From assembly GCA_015492515.1 (NCBI GenBank), contig WGEZ01000060.1, forward strand, positions 1-43,886: a DNA stretch of 43,886 bases. The letters are read 5' to 3'. The number at the start of each line of letters is the position of its first letter. The stretch's first letter is position 1. Of the stretch, positions 41,905-43,886 are shown piece after piece. Below the pieces are notes generated by a model. It saw only the letters and a program-made list of their open reading frames with translations. It did no database searches and had not been told where the DNA came from. Source of the stretch: Nitrospirota bacterium. Its GTDB lineage: Bacteria; Nitrospirota; Thermodesulfovibrionia; Thermodesulfovibrionales; JdFR-85. Position numbers and translations under genes: made by a program.

Positions 41905-42282
41905 TCACCCCCTTTCCGCTCCCGAGGCCTGTCCCACTTCAGTATCCGTCCTTTCGTGGTCCCTGACCACCTCACACGAAAGCACACCCTCCAGTATCCC
42001 CCTCACATGTTCATCGGCAAGGTCTGTTATTTTCAGTACCTTTTCGCTTTTTATAGAATAGTGGACATTCTTGCCGTTCTTCTCAGAACTCACCAGGCCA
42101 CAGTTCTTAAGACAGCTCAGGTGGTGAGAGATGAGGTTCTGTTCCCTGCCTAACCGCTCACATATCTCAGAAACAGTTAAAGGAGATTCTTCTCTCAGAT
42201 GCTCCAGTATCTCCAGCCTCACCCTCTCACCCAGTGCCCTGAATAGATGTGCCCTTGCTGTTAACATATCGCCGTATATCAT
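41905..42282 (-). CDS. ArsR/SmtB-family metal sensor, CmtR-like
   Basis: This 125-residue winged-helix repressor has the ArsR core (FRALGERVRLEILEHLRE, HHLSCLKNCGLVSSEKNGK). Three cysteines at 57, 61 and 103 match the Cd/Pb-binding residues Cys57, Cys61 and Cys102 of Mycobacterium CmtR (CxxxC in the recognition helix plus one C-terminal Cys). The usual alpha-3 ELCVCDL site is absent (EICERLG). It heads the mer-type operon in place of MerR, so it should derepress on Hg, Pb or Cd (inference). AAAGGAGGCAGG precedes the ATG. A perfect operator and promoter lie just upstream. Confidence 0.88.
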   Translation of the reverse strand: MIYGDMLTARAHLFRALGERVRLEILEHLREESPLTVSEICERLGREQNLISHHLSCLKNCGLVSSEKNGKNVHYSIKSEKVLKITDLADEHVRGILEGVLSCEVVRDHERTDTEVGQASGAERG

Positions 42283-42306
42283 AAAGCCTGCCTCCTTTAT
42301 ACAAAC

Positions 42307-42355
42307 AGTTCAACGTATGTTGAACTATTATATCATCACACGTTTTGGATGTCAA
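42307..42355 (-). promoter_or_regulatory. Promoter and palindromic operator of the mer-type operon
   Basis: On the minus strand, TTGACA (42355-42350) and TATAAT (42332-42327) have a 17-bp spacer, a consensus sigma70 promoter. Immediately downstream is the perfect inverted repeat AGTTCAAC-N4-GTTGAACT (42307-42326). Its position over the start site fits repression by the CmtR-like protein. Confidence 0.85.
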
Positions 42356-42363
42356 GCTCTTTG

Positions 42364-42403
42364 TTGACAGGGCAGGTCTATTGCTATATTTAAACGATAT
42401 AAT
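42364..42403 (+). promoter_or_regulatory. Divergent promoter-like sequence before the ArsR fragment
   Basis: TTGACA at 42364-42369 is followed by TATATT (42385-42390) or TATTTA (42387-42392) at 15-17 bp. A separate TATAAT lies at 42398-42403. It would drive rightward transcription into the truncated ArsR-like ORF. Confidence 0.4.
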
Positions 42404-42413
42404 GAATAATATG

Positions 42414-42482
42414 ATGCGGGATTTAATTATTCAGGCAAAGGCAATATCTGATGAGACGCGGGCGGGGATACTGAAACTGTGA
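42414..42482 (+). pseudogene. ArsR-like N-terminal fragment
   Basis: The 22-codon ORF reads MRDLIIQAKAISDETRAGIL and ends KL-stop. It matches the first helix of ArsR-family regulators (ALSDPTRLRILKLL-type consensus), but the helix-turn-helix core is missing. It looks like the remains of a second metal-sensor gene cut by rearrangement near the integron-like region. A tiny functional peptide cannot be excluded. Confidence 0.5.
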
Positions 42483-42647
42483 GGGGCTGTGTCCGTCAGT
42501 TAATGGACATATTGGGTATGGGGCAGGACCGGATACGAAAATACGAATCAGCATCATCTGTCCAGTACCAGGTGAACATGCATTCCACCGCTACTACAGG
42601 GTTAAAACATCTTACCGCATTGCGGTATAATTAAGGAGGCCTTAATT
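42483..42647. other. Gene-free stretch with small palindromes
   Basis: No ORF is supported. It holds a perfect palindrome TACCGCA-T-TGCGGTA (42613-42627) whose right arm runs into a TATAAT (42626-42631), and a second palindrome TTAAGG-AGG-CCTTAA (42631-42645). These could be a promoter-operator of a lost gene. Confidence 0.45.
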
Positions 42648-42709
42648 AGTAACATGGCGCTCAACCAGGACGCACGGTAAGCGCGCGCTGGTTAGCTCTG
42701 CGTTATGTC
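42648..42709 (+). repeat. Integron attC-like site 1
   Basis: The outer boxes TAACATGG (left) and GCGTTATG (right) pair through TAAC/GTTA. Inside, GCTCAACC on the left faces GGTTAGC on the right with mismatches and an extra base, as in folded bottom-strand attC sites. The inner part is GC-rich and imperfectly palindromic. GTTATGT fits the GTTRRRY-type core. Confidence 0.65.
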
Positions 42710-42726
42710 TAAATAAGGAGAATTAA

Positions 42727-43020
42727 ATGTACGCTGTCATTTTCAGAGCAAAAGTTGCTGAGATGGATGAAGAATATAGTCGAACCGCAGAACGAATGAG
42801 GCAGCTTGCCATTGAAAAATATGGGTGTACAGGGTTCACCTCAGTTACTGAGGATGATGAAGAGATTTCAATTTCCTATTGGAAAACCCAAGAGCAAATA
42901 AAAGCGTGGAAAAATGATGCTGAGCATATCGCTGCTCAGGAGTTGGGTAAATCCAAGTGGTATAGACGGTATAAGGTCCAAGTTGTAGAGATTGTGAGGG
43001 AGTATGAGGGTAACACATAA
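42727..43020 (+). CDS. Antibiotic-biosynthesis-monooxygenase-fold (ABM) family protein in a gene cassette
   Basis: This 97-residue small alpha-beta protein (MYAVIFRAKVAEMDEEYSRT, FTSVTEDDEEISISYWKTQE, KAWKNDAEHIAAQELGK, KVQVVEIVREYEG) matches the dimeric ABM/YqjZ-like ferredoxin fold. Such genes are frequent in integron cassettes. AAGGAG is 6 bp before the ATG, only about 10 bp after attC site 1, and the TAA lies inside attC site 2. Lower GC and different arginine codons (CGA, CGG, AGA) than the chromosome support recent acquisition. The substrate is unknown. Confidence 0.82.
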   Translation: MYAVIFRAKVAEMDEEYSRTAERMRQLAIEKYGCTGFTSVTEDDEEISISYWKTQEQIKAWKNDAEHIAAQELGKSKWYRRYKVQVVEIVREYEGNT

Positions 43021-43092
43021 CCAAATCATTCAAGTTCGCTCCCTTCGGTCGCCGAACGCGCTAACGCGCGCCGCTCAATTCTGTCGTTACCT
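43015..43092 (+). repeat. Integron attC-like site 2
   Basis: About 78 bp from ATAAC (43017-43021) to GTTAC (43086-43090), with L boxes ATTCAAG and GCTCAATT. The centre is GC-rich and nearly palindromic (CGCTCCCTTCGG...GCGCGCCG). The layout strongly resembles cassette-associated attC sites of environmental integrons. It contains the stop codon of the ABM gene, typical of compact cassettes. Confidence 0.75.
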
Positions 43093-43176
43093 GTAAAATA
43101 ATAAAACATCCCAAAAGCAGCAAACCATGGTAAAATATAAGTACAAGAAGAGGATGAATGTGAGGAGGCACTTGCT

Positions 43177-43401
43177 ATGAAACAATATAAAATCATTGTA
43201 GAAAAACACCCTGATGGATTTGTTGCTTATCCACTCGGGATGAAGGGTGTTGTAGTCGGACAAGGAGACACTTATGAAGAAGCCCTGTCAGATGTGAAAT
43301 CGGCAATCAAATTTCATATCGAAACCTTTGGCGATGAAGTACTTGATATAGATCCACCCGTACTTGAAGCCTTTGTTGCCGAGGCAGGGATAGAAATTTA
43401 A
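43177..43401 (+). CDS. hicB: HicB-family antitoxin
   Basis: This 74-residue protein has the HicB partial RNase-H-like fold (YKIIVEKHPDGFVAYPLGMK, GVVVGQGDTYEEALSDVKSA, IKFHIETFG). It has no added DNA-binding tail, so autoregulation may need another factor. GGAGGC lies upstream of the ATG. The stop overlaps the hicA start by 1 bp. Antitoxin precedes toxin, the reverse of many hicAB loci. Confidence 0.88.
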   Translation: MKQYKIIVEKHPDGFVAYPLGMKGVVVGQGDTYEEALSDVKSAIKFHIETFGDEVLDIDPPVLEAFVAEAGIEI

Positions 43402-43640
43402 TGCCAAAATTCCCAATTGATGCTCCAAAACGGAGGGTAGTTAAGGCACTTGAGATTTTAGGTTTTCGTGTGGTTCGAGAAAAAGAGCATATTTCCATGA
43501 TGCGTGATAATCCAGATGGTACCAAAACTCCCTTGACAATGCCTAACCATCCTGAAATAAAGGCATCCACATTAAGAACAATTTGTACACAAGCAGGTAT
43601 TTCAAGAAACGAATTCCTTAAAGCTTATAATAAAACTTAA
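43401..43640 (+). CDS. hicA: HicA-family mRNA interferase toxin
   Basis: This 79-residue double-stranded-RNA-binding-like toxin has the catalytic His30 (REKEHISM) and the family C terminus TMPNHPEIKASTLRTICTQ followed by AGISRNEFL. It cleaves mRNA when not bound by HicB. The 1-bp overlap with hicB ensures coupled translation. It may help retain the mobile segment. Confidence 0.9.
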   Translation: MPKFPIDAPKRRVVKALEILGFRVVREKEHISMMRDNPDGTKTPLTMPNHPEIKASTLRTICTQAGISRNEFLKAYNKT

Positions 43641-43737
43641 TATACAATACACTTATAAGGCCTCCTCGTGTCAAGGGCAAAAAGGGCTGTAAACGGAAAT
43701 CCGATAAATAATCTTTTCCGCATCTACGTGGCGATAC
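43641..43737. other. Spacer between hicA and the insertion sequence
   Basis: No gene is seen. TAAGGCCTCCT at 43656-43666 is the exact reverse complement of 42634-42644. No attC-like site could be recognised here, so I cannot show that hicBA is itself a cassette. Confidence 0.4.
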
Positions 43738-43886
43738 GGGGCTGTCCAACTGTGTAAGTAGTTAAACTAAGGAAAACACAGGAGGTGGACAATGGGGAAT
43801 CAGGAGAAGGCCTCTCGGCCAGAGGAAGTAAGAAGCCGGATTAAGGAATTAGTACAACAAACCCTTCAAGAAGCCCTTGAGGCAGA
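43738..43886 (+). mobile_element. Left end of an IS256-family insertion sequence (cut by window)
   Basis: GGGGCTGTCCAACTGTGTAA at 43738-43757 resembles the terminal inverted repeat of IS256-family elements, which start with GGGGCTGTCC or similar. A transposase-like start follows 35 bp inside. The right end and target duplication lie outside the window. Confidence 0.6.
43792..43886 (+). CDS. Transposase, N-terminal fragment (probable IS256 family; runs off window)
   Basis: The ATG at 43792 after AGGAGGTGGACA opens a frame to the window edge (MGNQEKASRPEEVRSRIKEL, then VQQTLQEALEAE). The Gln/Glu-rich helical start LVQQTLQEALEAE is typical of IS256 (mutator-type) transposases. The catalytic DDE region is not in the window. 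Confidence 0.6.
   Translation, partial: MGNQEKASRPEEVRSRIKELVQQTLQEALEA

Overview
This 43.9-kb window comes from a bacterial chromosome, probably an anaerobic or facultative respirer. GC is high over the first 35.5 kb, and arginine is written overwhelmingly with AGG. The mix of genes (Nap plus an octaheme HAO-like cytochrome, a two-CW protein, a group-2-like NiFe hydrogenase beside histidine kinases, many receiver proteins) suggests Nitrospirota or a Desulfobacterota-like lineage. That placement is an inference, because no rRNA is present.

Region 1 (1-11.9 kb) is nitrogen-oxide respiration. A Crp/Fnr regulator (partial) and a two-component pair (7-TM-type kinase; receiver with an ArsR-like DNA-binding domain) lie divergent from napA - OB-fold lipoprotein - napG - napH - napD - octaheme HAO-like cytochrome c, followed by fumarate reductase/succinate dehydrogenase-like flavoprotein and iron-sulfur subunits. 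No napB, napC, nrfA or membrane anchor for the flavoprotein complex is seen. Region 2 (12.1-16.8 kb) has two related secreted proteins, the tRNA methylthiotransferases MiaB and MtaB, and a macro-domain protein behind a palindromic operator.

Region 3 (16.8-29.4 kb, all minus strand) is a dense signalling block. In transcription order it holds a double-receiver diguanylate cyclase, a GAF histidine kinase, a PilB/GspE-type ATPase fused to zinc ribbons and a receiver, a J-domain protein, a NiFe hydrogenase small and large subunit, a PAS hybrid kinase and a stand-alone receiver. CCA-adding enzyme and MazG genes follow. The hydrogenase lacks a Tat signal, its large subunit stops exactly at the last metal-site histidine, and a proximal-cluster Cys position is Asp. 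The best reading is an H2-sensing hydrogenase feeding phosphorelay and possibly c-di-GMP or pilus outputs.

Region 4 (29.5-35.5 kb, plus strand) has a coiled-coil/nuclease-fold protein, tRNA-Gly(CCC), a two-CW protein, a MoxR-DUF58-transglutaminase operon and a ZIP transporter.

Region 5 (35.6-42.4 kb, minus strand) is a mercury-resistance-type operon: ArsR/CmtR-like sensor, DUF302 protein, ten-heme membrane cytochrome, CopZ-like metallochaperone, MerT, MerP, MerA. The cytochrome gene carries an in-frame TGA followed at bacterial-SECIS distance by a hairpin with an AAGGUCU loop, so it is a candidate selenoprotein. A second TGA with a similar hairpin, with its GGTC at the same 26-nt offset, lies between merP and merA.

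Region 6 (42.4-43.9 kb) is mobile: an ArsR fragment, a gene cassette bounded by two integron attC-like sites, a hicBA toxin-antitoxin pair and the left end of an IS256-family element. The two most novel elements are the candidate selenocytochrome of the mer operon and the hydrogenase-based signalling block.
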